A stretch of DNA of 64,000 nt from Siphonodentalium dalli (GCA_032622095.1 CP136066.1:56944609-57008608), one strand, 5' to 3'; shown: positions 22,610 to 34,646, numbered from the stretch's first letter. Made by a program: numbers and translations. Notes: generated by a model from the sequence alone, not told the origin.

Positions 22610-22717
22610 CTGGTATTTAAGCATGAAGCGCTCGCTTGCCCAGTATTGACTCTGCCTCCCGTCATACTCAATGTGCAGATACACATCGGCGCCGCACATC
22701 TGGTTCACCTCGTACGC
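22610..22717 (-). CDS. MADS-box-like exon
   Basis: A GC-richer 108-nt block on the minus strand is bounded by ATCCAG before 22717 and CAG followed by GTATAAAT after 22610, giving exactly 36 in-phase codons. It reads AYEVNQMCGADVYLHIEYDG and then RQSQYWASERF. This resembles the second half of SRF/MEF2-type MADS domains (KKAYELSVLC, a hydrophobic beta strand, G-R, then Y-AS). MADS domains bind DNA as dimers. Animals normally have only SRF and MEF2, and this sequence is neither, so it is more likely part of a mobile-element protein. No exon for the N-terminal basic helix was found. The phase would allow joining to the PHD frame at 21778. Confidence 0.5.
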
Positions 22718-22749
22718 CTGGATGAATTTTATTAAATTTCAGTTGTAAG

Positions 22750-24256
22750 TTATTTGTAATTCATTATTAACACAAGCGCATGTATCTTATACCGCCCCTT
22801 AATCATATTATATAAACCCATTTCTCATAAATATTTATCTAATTCTTCTAATGTAAAACAATCGGGTAGAAAGCCATCATAGTTTTCGTTAGGCCAAGAC
22901 GGAACGTTTTTTTAGTAAGGCGTGGAATTTAGCCAGGGTGTTAGAAAAGGGTTAGAAAAACATCAAATTTAAGGTCTTAGGTGTACTCACCTAACTTCAT
23001 CCTTGAAATTTTGTTTGATCCTGATCACAGCAACCAATTTACATCCATGTGTCATAAACTATACTTTGGAGATACAGATCCTTCCCGGACTTCACGTTGT
23101 ATTTTTTTTTTTTCGAAATGGATGTCGGCAATTCATGGAACCATAAAATCTGTGTATTACTTTATTACATCATAGCTTCGCTTCGTACTAGATCAATGGC
23201 CGATGCTTGCATTTTCAGGTTTTCTTTGGGATCAGTAAGACATTCCCAGAGCGGTATCTTAGGAGGGCTCAGTCAACTGAACACTGAGGGATAAATTATC
23301 AGCGCTTATATTTTAAAATGTTGACCTGCTTTTCAAAAATCATTTGACGATATTGTCAAGTTGGCCAAGTTGTCAACGGCTTGTCAAAGGCTCGTCACTA
23401 AGGTAGTTATTATATATCATGACCAGCGTACCAAAACAAACTATAAACTTTATCGCACTGCACTGGTTTGACTGGATATTTTCCTCGGAACCATGCAGCA
23501 TTGGATGATCTCGTCAGCATGCCAAGTACGACTGTTCGACTAACAAATAATGCCTGTTTTCGTGCATCGTCATAGATGAAATAATAACTGATGCAATAGT
23601 ACACATGGGTGTACACAGGGATGTGAATCAGGCATGGGCGCACATCGTTCTGTTACACTTGCCTGCAAACAGAAGTACACTCAGCTACTAAAGTAGTACA
23701 GACAGGATAGCTACTAGTAGACCAATTCAGTTGCAATTTTTACTAAGTTCCTGTCGTCAACCCCAACCAAGCTTTAAAAACAACAGAGGGGATACATGGC
23801 GTTGTACTGAGAAGTCATTTGTTGCTGAATATAGTTAAGGTACTTCAAGTATGATTATATTTTATCGCCTATACGGAACGAAAAAGTTTAACAAAATCTG
23901 ATAAATATGTCGTTTATTTGTATACATTTGCATTCGAAATGGTCGTTTTGGTCTCAATAACAAATTTAGACCATTGGCTAGTCACGTGGTTAAGTTGACG
24001 TATTCATTTGTCGACATTTAACCCTTTTATTAACAGATTTTGTACACATGTGATCAGCATTATTGGACAAAAGTGATGCAAATCCGAAGAAAGTAGTAGC
24101 ATTTCTCTGAAGAAAGCTTACTAACTCGAATCGAGTCCAATATGACTTTTATAAAAACTATGGGGACTCCGGGGGACTTCATTTTGGATAAACACACAGA
24201 TGGATAATAAAATGTCAGTTTACAATGTTCTCGTGCGATATAACTTTTCACCACAA
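22750..24256. other. No recognised feature
   Basis: AT-rich. A strong donor-like GTGAGTAC occurs on the minus strand near 22990, but I could not recognise a coding exon beside it. The minus frame at 23410-23643 has even composition but no known motif. Confidence 0.3.
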
Positions 24257-24660
24257 CCTGGACTCGTACAAGAAAACAGATACTGTACACAACATTGTAT
24301 AATAACTTACTAATATTTACTGTCAAAAAGAAATAATTGGGGTGTGACCTAACACAAAGCGTGCCTTTAATGTCCAAATTTGTTCGGTGCACTAAATCAA
24401 GTAAAATCAGGTCTGCCGGCAGTTCCCCATTATACACGTGCAAACTGTAAACAAATAATCGATTCAAATCATCATTTTACATCGTGTAGAACAATACACT
24501 GATGGTTATTGTTGTGTGACCTCCAATTGGACAAGACCGCACTAACTCTTCTGTATAAATGCACCATAATGAACCATCGCTGACAATGCATGTATCTTTA
24601 ACAAAGATGCACTCTATATTTGAGACTAAAGAGGTTTCGCGGGATATAGTTCTACTGTAT
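24257..24660. repeat. Dispersed repeat B with empty TTAA site
   Basis: Collinear with 53112-54011 after removal of the MITE at 53230-53713. The single TTAA at 24367-24370 (GTGCCTTTAATGTCC) corresponds to the duplicated TTAA in the other copy, so this is the pre-insertion form. The family is unrecognised and no protein is supported. Confidence 0.8.
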
Positions 24661-25611
24661 AAAAGCTGGCTACAAATGTAATCGCATGTGAAAACCTGGT
24701 TACGAACTATCATACAATGCTGATTGTCAGCAAGACACTGGGTATATTTGTAGTACAGCTACGGGGATGTGGTGAAGGACATATTGTTTCTAGGTGGGGT
24801 GTTCAACCAATGATCCGAGTGCTGACAGCAGGTTGGTTAATAACACACAGAAAATTTGGTTCTTCAAATATCTCCGCTAGTTCGTCAATAGTCCCAACCT
24901 CATTCCTAACCTCGCGTGGTACGTGTTACTGCGATTGAATATAAATCGCTATCTAATCGTGAACCCCGATTAAGTATCTTTCGATATCGAATCGTGTGTG
25001 TATATATTGGCTGATATATGTCGATATATCGCTTCATTGATACAACCATATTGGTGAAATCGGTGACATTTTGTTACAACTTTTGGAGCCCATTACATCG
25101 GTTTTCATACCTGACTCGGACATTGACAGCAATAAACAACACCATTAGATGGATAGTGCATACTTATAGAGCTAGTCAGATTTGTGTTGCCCCTCGCCAA
25201 GCTTCACCCCGGACTCCCATTGTGTCACTTTGTGCCCAGCACTTGTTAAAACACAGACTCAACAATTATATCGCATTACTGAGTCCCAATGTCACACAAT
25301 AACAACATATATCAGGAAAGTGATGTGTCCTACCAGGCGATTGTTGGAATGCCTTTACAGTGGTAGGTTCGTCACAATCGTACCTAAACTAGAGTTATAA
25401 AAATTGTTCTGTCACAGTGCCATACTGCATGCATTCAATGCAGAAATCTTTTTGGCGACACATAGCTAACGTCTGCTGGTGGTAATAGATACCGCCAAAT
25501 ACTCCAGAGTCAGTACTGCATAGCTGTCGAGTCTGTTTTAACCATAACTTTTTTGAGCCATGCAGACCATTATATTGCTCGTAAAAAATTTGGTACAAAA
25601 TCGACGATAAC
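24661..25611. other. No recognised feature
   Basis: Mixed composition with short open frames on both strands; no motif recognised. Confidence 0.3.
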
Positions 25612-25895
25612 AATTTCTATGAATGGTGATGCCTTATACTCCCTATATCCCATCCCTTATTCTATTAATGGTGATGCCTTATACTCCCTATATCCCATCC
25701 CTGATTCTATGAATGGTGATGCCTTATATTCCCTATACCCCATCCATGATTCTGTGAATGGTGATGCCTTATACTCCCTATACCCCATCCATGATTCCAT
25801 GATTCTGTGAATGGTGATGCCTTATACTCCCTATACCCCATCCATGAATCTATGAATGGTGATGCCTTATACTCCCTATACCCCATCCCTGATTA
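25612..25895 (+). repeat. 45-bp minisatellite, six copies
   Basis: ATGGTGATGCCTTATA recurs at 25623, 25668, 25713, 25758, 25811 and 25856: a 45-bp period with one 8-bp insertion. The period is divisible by three, which explains a repetitive open frame that I do not regard as a gene. Confidence 0.93.
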
Positions 25896-27083
25896 TGAAG
25901 GCTTGGCTTCGGAAAATATAATCCGCCCCATTCGACTCTTCAAAGCATTGTGATGTTTGAAGAAAATCGGTGATTATAGATGTCTTTGTCGATTTTGGTG
26001 ACCCTCCCTCCAACTCCCATTCCTAGAAACAACAATGCAACTTTGGCAAATTTGAAAACATGGGAGCAAACTTAACAGAACACCTTGGGTTTGTTGTTTA
26101 ATCCCCTTTCCAATAATTTCATTTATGTATATTATTATATTGCTTTTTGTTTAAGTTTATGTTAGGATTGGAAATAAATGTTTACAATAACCACACCATT
26201 GAATTGTTCATACAACGGAAATCCTAATATATAGGTTTAGTGAAACTCAGTGGCACTTTTTGTCAGCAATTGACTCTCCAAACCCAACCCTGACACGAAA
26301 GATGTTTAGTTTTATTCGGACAACTCTACTCTGGCATCTTTAAACCGCACCAGTCTACGTTCGAAATAAAATATAATTCAGAATGAGTGGATGCAGAGGC
26401 TCAGTTTATGTTCATTGCGTCATAATTATTTACATGGATAAATTATCATTAGTGTCGATAAGATAGACAGAAGGTACAGCAATGTAACTTCAACTATTGA
26501 TATACAATGTTATCAATATCATTCGTATGTTTTTCTGACAAGAATGGACGAATCCGATTGCTATCTCGCAGCGATGTCACACTCATATTTTAGAAAACTT
26601 GTCTCATATCACGTGGCTAACATAATAAGGTACATTTGGCCCTGACATTTCAGCTGATAGCCATACATTAATGTAAACTTCTTGCGTGACAATAGACTTC
26701 TTACGGTCAATATGATAAAACAGTGGCGCACTTTCGTAAGATACCTAATACAATGCATCGCAGCTACTGAAGTTGAATAATAAAAGCGTTCTTTGATTGT
26801 AATCGTTTGTACAACTTGTGTCTATTTTTCAAACTGTTAAAAGCCTTAGCAGTATTAACAAACTGTTAAAAGCATTAGCAGTATATATACTGCGGTATTC
26901 TGTCTTAATATACTGAGATTGCCATTACCTACTTTCACATATAGTGCTGCTGCGAGTCTATCAATTGGAAAATTGTCGATTTTTCCTCTTTGTTGTGTAC
27001 ATTAACAACATTACGGGGTATTGAGCGGACTCTATCTCAAATTTTAAAACCCATAGACTGGAAAATGACGATGTGGCCAGCTA
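25896..27083. other. No recognised feature
   Basis: AT-rich. It includes a short direct repeat (AAACTGTTAAAAGC with CTTAGCAGTAT/ATTAGCAGTAT) at about 26835-26886. Confidence 0.3.
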
Positions 27084-27329
27084 TTGCGTCCATCGTGCAA
27101 ATCTATAGAGAGTAATATCACAGTAAGCACGGCCTTGTCTATTAGTCTATTTCACCCAAATGCCCAGATAAGAAAGCCACCCTGCATGGCGATTTTTCTT
27201 TCGGGTATCAAGAAGGCAAAGGAACTTGATAGGGTAGAAGACAGCTGGGCCATAGGAGGGAAAATATATGTATCATATGTGGACAAAACAAAGAAGAAGA
27301 AGCAGATCAGCTCTTTGTCTGATATATAA
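27084..27329 (+). pseudogene. LINE ORF1 C-terminal fragment
   Basis: The frame ends VEDSWAIGGKIYVSYVDKTK, KKKQ and ISSLSDI before a stop. The pattern of a Lys-rich helix, W-x-x-x-GKIYV and a final I-x-S-L-x-D-[IL] is that of the C-terminal domain of ORF1 proteins of Tx1/L1-type LINEs, where it binds nucleic acid. The upstream part (SLFHPNAQIRKPP) fits the preceding helices. No endonuclease or reverse transcriptase follows. The call rests on a short motif. Confidence 0.4.
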
Positions 27330-27729
27330 ATTCATACATGTATTATAATCTGCATATACATATGTTATGATGTTTGATGTCTCCATAACACAATAAGTTT
27401 GCAACTTAATCTTCCAAGTCAATCTATTTCTCTGGCATTCATGTAGCATGCATAAAACAAAACCGAATACTCATGAGAATTTAGTACCCTTTATTGTTGG
27501 AATTGTTAATTGTTAGACTTTAATTACTTATTCAAGGAAACAGTTGCCAAATAGCCCAAATTTCAGTAACCATTGGCACTGAACAAATTGCATTTATCTA
27601 TTTTTAGTGAAATCACTATCATATTTAATGGAACAACTTGTCTATATCTGATGAGTTTACTTGAATAGAGCATACATAAAGGCTTGAATTAAGATATTCC
27701 ATTAACATATGTAGCAACTAACATGAATT

Positions 27730-29030
27730 TGAACCAATTTGTATATGCTATTATGCATATCAAATACTTTATTGAAAAACCCTATACCTCTTTAAATTGT
27801 CCTAATGTAATAAGTCTATATTTATAGGCATTTAATACCTTGAATAATTTATTCACCAAAATTTGTAGTCAACAATCTCAATTACTCAAAGTGTATACAT
27901 GTATATACAATACAATGTTTTACTTATATTTATAGGCATGTGTTACTCTATCCAGTGACAGTTGAAGGTAAAATCTTAGGAACCAACTTGTATGTGCTCC
28001 TATTCATGTCAAGTAACTGATTGAATGAACATCTAACATCTCTTTAAATTGTCATAATTGTCTATACTTAAAGGCATTTAATACCTTCAGTGATTTATTC
28101 ACCAATATTTGTAGTAACAATCTCAATACTCAAGGTGTCTATATGTATAGACAATATTGTTATGTCTATATTTAAAGTATTTAAAGCATTTATTACTTTG
28201 TCTATTGACATTGAATGTAAAATCTTGGGAACCAACTTTATGTGCTCCCATTTATGCAATTAACTGATTGGAAATGTCAAGTATCCCTTTAAATTGTCAT
28301 AATGCAATTACTATGCTATAATTAAAGGCATATAATACCTAGAATAAATCACTCACAAATATTTGTAGTCAATAATGTCAGTTTACTCCAAGTGTCTATA
28401 ATGTAAAGACAATACCGTGTTATGCCTATAGTTGAAGGCATCTAGTACTGTCTTGGTTCATTGACATTTGAATGTAAACATCTTGGGAAACAACATCCAT
28501 TTAAAGTAACTAATTGAAAAATGTCTATTTCTTTACATTGTCATAATGCAACAATAAGTCTATATTTAAAGGCATTTAATATCTTGAGTAACTTATTCAC
28601 CAATATATGTAGTAACAATCTCATTTACTCAAGGTGTCTATATGTATAGACCGTAGTTTTATGCCTATATTTAAAGGCATTTATTATTTTGTCCATTGAC
28701 ATTGAAGGTAAAATCTTGGGAACCAACATTCATGTCAAGTTACTGATTAAAAAATGTGAATTTCCTTAAATTGTCATAATGCAATTATAGATCAATATTT
28801 AAAAGGCATTTAATACCTTGCATAATTTACTCAAAAAAATTCACCTTAATTTGTAGTCAGCAATCTCATTTACTCAAAGTGTCAACATGTATAGACAATA
28901 CAGTGCTATACCTATACTTAGAAACATTTATTACTGTATCCATTGACATTTGAAGATCAAATCTTAGGAACCAACTTTCATGTGCTCCCATCATGTTAAG
29001 TAACTGATTGAATGAATGTAATACCAAGTG
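27730..29030 (+). repeat. Decayed tandem repeat, about 250 bp per unit
   Basis: The phrase GGAACCAACTT (or a close variant) followed by a CATGTGCTCCCAT-like stretch recurs near 27735, 27974, 28219, 28487, 28715 and 28968. Between occurrences the order of landmarks repeats: AAATTGTCATAATGCAA, AGTCTATATTTAAAGGCAT, TTATTCACCAATATTTGTAG, and a GTATAGACAATA motif. Unit spacing is 228-268 bp. The divergence suggests an old satellite no longer being homogenised. Confidence 0.8.
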
Positions 29031-29927
29031 AATAGAGGGAAATTTTCTAGCAGCATATTTGATATGACATGCACAGACCTTTATTTAAAGACACACCAAG
29101 AGAATTATAGCTAAATATTAAATTTATTTATAATTCACTTTATACGTATTTGGACACTCATATATATACCGAAACATCATAATATTCATAACATGCCACT
29201 TCATTACTTCATAGAGAAGATCTGATATATGCTGAAGCAAGCTACGGGTGATATACTCACGTACTGACGATAAAATCCCACTGTGGAAATAATCCTTTTG
29301 GGGCAACTATTCACAAACTTATAAACGGAAACGCTCTCCATTAGAAACGACAACATGAAATGCTAAATCCCATTTGATAACAGAATATAACCACATTGCT
29401 CAGCATTGCTCACTAAACAACAGAGCAACTTCGGTGTCCAAATTGTTCCCGAACTGACACAGTTATTCCACCTTCGTGATTTTCATGCAAACTGTGACTT
29501 ATGAATGACCCCTTCGCTCAAGTGGCCTGATCACCGGACAACAAAAGATATAACTATATTCGCGTCAACTCATTCTATATAAACTCAGTACAGCTGAGCT
29601 CAAAGTAAATTGGTTACACTGTCGAGAAACCACCGACAACTAAATTTCGCCGAATTGCAAAAATGCTTCGATTACAACACATGAACAACCAGTCTGGAAA
29701 TGCTAAAACATATAGCTCATCTTATTTTCTCACCTCATTCCATTCATAAACGGAACTACTTACATATTGCCAAATCATAATGTTATTGTATTTCTTTGAT
29801 ATCCGCAGACTTGAATCTATGAAAAGCATCACAAACAATGATTTGATACTCTCATTATTAGTAATGTTACAGGAACGGTATATTGTCATGGGCAGGAAAG
29901 ATAACTCTAATGATTTCAAGCTAATCT
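29031..29927. other. No recognised feature; may include LINE 5' region
   Basis: AT-rich. The last 300 bp could be the 5' part of the LINE that follows, but I saw no ORF1 motif. Confidence 0.3.
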
Positions 29928-30656
29928 ATGACGGGTAGAATTAGACTGGGTGAACTTCAGAGAGATGAGTCGTATGATTTTGCTCGATTGTTTACAGGGT
30001 CGCAACACGATGATGACAATATGCCGGCCCCCTCCCCATACAATTTGATTGATCATCGGTGCGATTACGTTACTCCATCGCAATTGAAAGAAAATATTAC
30101 TTCTCGCGAAAATACCGTATCATTTTTAGGACTTAATTGTCGAAGTTTAACGGCGAATTGGGATACATTTGTAGATCTTTTATCCGACATTCAGCAATCG
30201 GGAAAATATACCACTGCGATAGCCTTAAGTGAAATATTCAAAATTAAAACTAAGTTCACTCTTCCTGGATATCACGAATTAATTTACAATACACGACCAG
30301 TTGATGATGACGGTAGGGGTGGGGTGGGCATATTCTTAAAAGATGATTTATCGTATAGAATACGTACAGACCTGTCAATCTTCATCCCCCACGTGATCGA
30401 ATCACTATTTGTAGAAATCGACACTGGTAAAAATGCTTCCTATATTATGGGATCAGTGTATAGGCCAAACACAGCCCCGTTAGCGGATCTTGATATATTT
30501 ATAACTAAAATGACTGAAATTGTTGGACAAATAAGTGAATCGGGGAAGAAGGCTTACATTTTAGGTGACTTTAATCTTGATTTACTCAACATATCGAGTC
30601 ATAAAAAACTAGCAATTTTATCGACACTATGTTCGACAAGGGATTTATGCCGGTAA
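29928..30656 (+). pseudogene. LINE ORF2 endonuclease part (upstream of frameshift)
   Basis: The 242-residue frame holds the apurinic-endonuclease-like domain that nicks target DNA for target-primed reverse transcription. Motifs in order: LGLNCRSL (Asn, about residue 66), LSEIF (catalytic Glu, about 99), RGGVGIF, SVYRPN and LGDFNLDLL (about 216). The frame then runs into CSTRDLCR and stops. The remaining endonuclease motif SDHF lies in the next frame, so a one-base change near 30630-30650 separates the two halves. The ATG at 29928 gives a short N-terminal extension and is a plausible start. Confidence 0.85.
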
Positions 30657-33055
30657 TAACAAAACCCACACGAGTTACCGAATACTCAGCTACTCTAATT
30701 GACCACATCTACACCAACAATCTTGTATCAGAAGCTCATTCAGAAATTATTTTAACTGATGTTTCAGATCATTTTGCAACTTTTTATGCTGAAAAAAGAA
30801 ATTCGATACCTACGAATACGAGACCACAGAAAACTTGGGAAAGAATAATGAATAGAAGTAACCTCATGAAATTTAAACAAATTCTGGCTGATCATGACTT
30901 CACTAGTATATATAATTCACAGTCGACAAATGAAGCGTATGACAACTTTATAAACATATATACAACTGCATTCAATGCAGCTTTTCCACTCAAACTATCC
31001 ACTACACCGAAAAAATATGTAAAAAAAGAACCGTGGATGACCAACGGTATGATCTGCTCTTCTATCAAAAAGAATAAATTATATGCAAAAAAACTCAAAA
31101 ATCCAACTGAATATAATATAACTGAATACAAAGAATATTGTAAACAATTCAACAAATTGAAGAGAAAAAGCAAAGCAGAGTACTATGCCAAAACTTTATC
31201 CGAACACCGATGTAATATGAAGCGAACTTGGGTTATTTTGAAAAAATCACTTAAACTATCAACGAGCTTTTCACAGATTCCACAGAAACTTATGCATAAC
31301 AACAAAGAATTCACAACACCAGAGTCAATCGCGAAAGAGTTAAATAACTATTTTGCCAACATTGGTCAAACAACGAGTGATAGCGTTCCAATCGGCAATG
31401 GAAAAACGTTTTCGTCATACCTATGCAAAGAAAACCCTAAAAATATGTTCATATTCCCAACCGATCTTGAAGAAATTATAAAAGTAAGCGAAAGCATCGC
31501 CCGCAAAGGTAGCACCGACATCGATGATCTCTCAACAAAACTAATGAAAAATACTATTCACGAAACGGCAACAGTCCTCACACATATATTCAATCTTTCA
31601 TTTAAAGACGGCACATTCCCCGAAAAAATGAAAACCGCAAAAATTGTCCCTATACATAAAGGCGACAGTAAAGAAAATATTGCAAATTATAGACCTATTA
31701 GCATATTACCAGTCTTCTCAAAATTAATCGAGAAAATTATTCAGAATAGATTATTCTCTTTCTTGTCCAAACATAACATTCTACATACTAACCAGTTTGG
31801 TTTTCGAAAAAAACACTCTACCATCCATCCACTAATGCAACTTTTACATTACGTGGCAGAGAAAAATGATCAGCCAACTAGAGATTCAACTGTGGGACTA
31901 TTTATCGATTTGTCTAAAGCCTTTGACACAATAAGTCATGAAATACTTTTAGCCAAACTCAATCACTATGGAATTCGTGGGATAGCGAACGAATGGTTTT
32001 CAAGCTATCTCCGGGACAGACGACAATATGTTGAATTTCTTGGTTCAAAATCGCACTTTAACCCCATCACTTGTGGAGTGCCCCAGGGGTCCATCCTCGC
32101 ACCGACAATTTTCCTCTTGTACGTTAACGATATGCCCCGCAGTACATCATTAAAATTACTTTCATTCGCCGATGATACCACTATATATACATCAGACCAT
32201 AAATACGATCGCCTTAAAAAAAAAATCAACGAAGAACTAAGAAATGTTTTTATATGGTGCTGCTGCAACAGACTTGCAATAAATGTATCCAAAAGTAAAT
32301 TTATATTGATGCATCCTAAAAACAATGAATCAAAGTGGAGAAAATTCAAAGTTATGCTAAATGGGAAAGCATTAACTCGAGTTGGAAATAATATGCAGGA
32401 AACTTCACTGAAATTTCTTGGCATCTCAATTGATGAAAACCTTACATTTAAATACCATATTGATATGGTCCATAAGAAACTATGTCACACGCTCTACCTC
32501 CTGAACATGGTTAAACGAATTCTTCCGAAAAATGCACAAAAAACTCTTTACTATGCCCTAGTACATAGTCGCTTAACATACGGCATACATATTTGGGGGC
32601 ACGCATCCTTCGATTCACTTTTAAAACAGCAGAAAAGGGCAATACGTATTTTTTGCAATGCCAGTTATAGAGCTCACACCGAACCTCTGTTCAAACAAGA
32701 AGGAATCCTGAACCTCAATGACATATTTAGAGTTAATGCAGCTTGCTTTATGTATGATTGGACTAGAAATAACTTACCGAAATCATTTAAAACGTGCTAC
32801 TCTTATTCTCTCGCGAAAAATACGAGAAATGCGAATAATATACGTCTGATAACACCGAAATCATCATTTTCAGCATCCCTCCCAAAACACTCCTTCCCAG
32901 ACATTTGGAATTCAATCGATAAAACATCAAGAGGATGTAAATTTAGAGCTACGTTCAAGAAAACTCTATCACATCAAATAATATCCAAATACATTGTCGA
33001 TTGCAAAAATAAAAACTGTTACAGTTGCTCATTACAAAATAACCCCGGGAACTAA
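30629..33055 (+). CDS. LINE ORF2: end of endonuclease plus reverse transcriptase
   Basis: 808 residues. The start carries the last endonuclease motifs (LIDHIYTN, SDHFATF). The reverse transcriptase has NYRPISILPVFSK, QFGFRKKHST, FIDLSKAFDTIS (block A, catalytic Asp), GVPQGSILAPTIFLLYVND (block B), FADDT (block C, catalytic Asp pair), INVSKSKF (D) and LKFLGISIDE (E). All catalytic residues are present. The tail has a Cys-rich end (CKNKNCYSC) before the stop at 33055. The enzyme copies element RNA into a nicked chromosomal site. L2/CR1/Daphne-type relatives are the best guess. Apart from the frameshift at its 5' end this copy looks intact and young. Confidence 0.9.
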   Translation: MFDKGFMPVITKPTRVTEYSATLIDHIYTNNLVSEAHSEIILTDVSDHFATFYAEKRNSIPTNTRPQKTWERIMNRSNLMKFKQILADHDFTSIYNSQSTNEAYDNFINIYTTAFNAAFPLKLSTTPKKYVKKEPWMTNGMICSSIKKNKLYAKKLKNPTEYNITEYKEYCKQFNKLKRKSKAEYYAKTLSEHRCNMKRTWVILKKSLKLSTSFSQIPQKLMHNNKEFTTPESIAKELNNYFANIGQTTSDSVPIGNGKTFSSYLCKENPKNMFIFPTDLEEIIKVSESIARKGSTDIDDLSTKLMKNTIHETATVLTHIFNLSFKDGTFPEKMKTAKIVPIHKGDSKENIANYRPISILPVFSKLIEKIIQNRLFSFLSKHNILHTNQFGFRKKHSTIHPLMQLLHYVAEKNDQPTRDSTVGLFIDLSKAFDTISHEILLAKLNHYGIRGIANEWFSSYLRDRRQYVEFLGSKSHFNPITCGVPQGSILAPTIFLLYVNDMPRSTSLKLLSFADDTTIYTSDHKYDRLKKKINEELRNVFIWCCCNRLAINVSKSKFILMHPKNNESKWRKFKVMLNGKALTRVGNNMQETSLKFLGISIDENLTFKYHIDMVHKKLCHTLYLLNMVKRILPKNAQKTLYYALVHSRLTYGIHIWGHASFDSLLKQQKRAIRIFCNASYRAHTEPLFKQEGILNLNDIFRVNAACFMYDWTRNNLPKSFKTCYSYSLAKNTRNANNIRLITPKSSFSASLPKHSFPDIWNSIDKTSRGCKFRATFKKTLSHQIISKYIVDCKNKNCYSCSLQNNPGN

Positions 33056-33604
33056 ATGTTATAACTAAATATTATAACTATATCCTATAACTAAATATTA
33101 TAATTATACTTATTGATATTGATGTCATTCTTTCTGGATATTTCACCCGTCTGGTCATAACAAGTTCAATCAATTTGCACACGTATCACTTAAAAATATC
33201 GTAATGAACTCGATGTGACCAGCTACTTTAATGACACCCATTGAACATAGCCCATGACGATAATATGACTAGTATTAACGTTCACTGACTTTCTGTCCTT
33301 ATTTATTTATTTACATTCAATCTATATATTCAACATTCGATGCCTACATGTACAATTGAATCTGGTCTGCGGATATTATTCTATACTATATCATATTATA
33401 TTATATATATTATATATACATACTTATTATTTGACAATTACCGCCAGGTGGTGGATAATTTGTTATTTATTTAAGGGACTGCATGAAGACGGTCAGTATT
33501 GGCCATGCAGTCCCTGTACAATATCATTAATTTTGTATCTTTAGTTTAACTGTAATATGCTATGTTTATTGTACAAATAAAATCTATCTATCTATCTATC
33601 TACT

Positions 33605-34515
33605 ATCGATTTGTATGATTAACCAAATTTCATGTATATACAGGTTTATATTATATATCTGATTATTTATTTGCTTGTATAATTTGTAACGTGATATTAT
33701 GGTCGTGACATGTATATGTAGATGAGGATTCGATAGCATCGATCACATTCGTAGCCAGATTTTCAAATTGATCACAAATGTAGCCAGCTGTTCAATGGAT
33801 ATCATATTCGTGGCCAGCTTTTCATATTCACGTGGGTCTAATGACCTAGGCTAATTGTTGAATAATCACATTCTTTAGTAGATGAATGAAAAACAACTTA
33901 TATTTATAAGGGAGTAAATTAATTAAATATTAGTATATCATTTCTATACCTAATGTCTAGAATTACTCGTGTTCTATTCTTATAACTCAATAAAAGAACC
34001 CAGTGTTTGGAGCATGATGCCGCCATTTTGGTCATATATTCATTTATTATGTCAGCTCTTGTGATTAGCCAATCAGCGTCGATAAAGAGTGACGGTATAT
34101 GAACCCATATTAGGTCAGTGACCCCACATGAAATCAATATTAGGTGCTTATCCACCATCTTGTTTTTCAGAAAACTCTGTCGCCTCGGGGATATTTATGG
34201 TGTATTTTGGCGCCAAGAAAAGTGATATCTGTCGGAAATCATTTTCTGTGAATTTAAAGACATAGTACCATATTCCAAAACATGCATGCGATATAATTGA
34301 GGAATTCTAAAGATTCATAAGTTAACTATCAAACTCACCTAGTTGTCCCACTTCTGGCGATTAGCCATTGACTCGATGCGTTGACTTTCAACGCCCATGG
34401 CGCGTCACTGTGGCCATAGACGAAGCATTTAACTTACCAAATTTAAATAAATTACAGCGACGATTAATTAAATGGATATGTTGGATTTTGTCGACTGACA
34501 TAATAAATACATTAA
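33605..34515. other. No recognised feature
   Basis: AT-rich; nothing supported beyond a short repeated phrase (GTAGCCAG/GTGGCCAGCTTTTCA) near 33750-33820. Confidence 0.3.
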
Positions 34516-34646
34516 GGGACACTTAGTGTTCGGATATGGTGTCATGTGAGTCTCAGCGAGATCAATATTAGGCTCGGCCAACGGCCTCGCCTAATATTGA
34601 TCTCACTTCGCCTCACATGACACCATATCCGACCACTAAGCGTCCC
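34516..34646. repeat. Foldback element with ~58-bp arms
   Basis: The left arm contains CGGATATGGTGTCATGTGAG and GAGATCAATATTAGGC. The right arm is their reverse complement, with outer GGGACACTTAGTG / CACTAAGCGTCCC. A loop of about 15 bp (TCGGCCAACGGCCTC) separates the arms. Non-coding; probably a foldback-type MITE. Confidence 0.88.

Larger units (their letters stand above)
29928..33604 (+). mobile_element. Non-LTR retrotransposon (L2/CR1-like group), nearly complete ORF2
   Basis: Endonuclease and reverse transcriptase are followed by a 3' UTR of about 520 bp, an AATAAA at 33576 and a (TCTA)n tail at 33582-33603. Tails of short simple repeats instead of poly(A) are typical of the CR1/L2/Jockey side of the LINE tree. 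The only coding defect visible is one frameshift near 30640. No ORF1 was recognised upstream, so the copy may be 5' incomplete. Confidence 0.88.

Noticed and set aside
23410-23643. Possible PARP-like exon on the minus strand
   Set aside because: A faint resemblance in one segment (LFVSRTVV) but the catalytic pattern is absent and no splice sites were found.
25553-25810. 15-residue repeat protein
   Set aside because: The period of 45 bp keeps any frame open; no start context or flanking coding signal.
32005-32424. 139-residue minus-strand frame
   Set aside because: Shadow of the plus-strand LINE reverse transcriptase.
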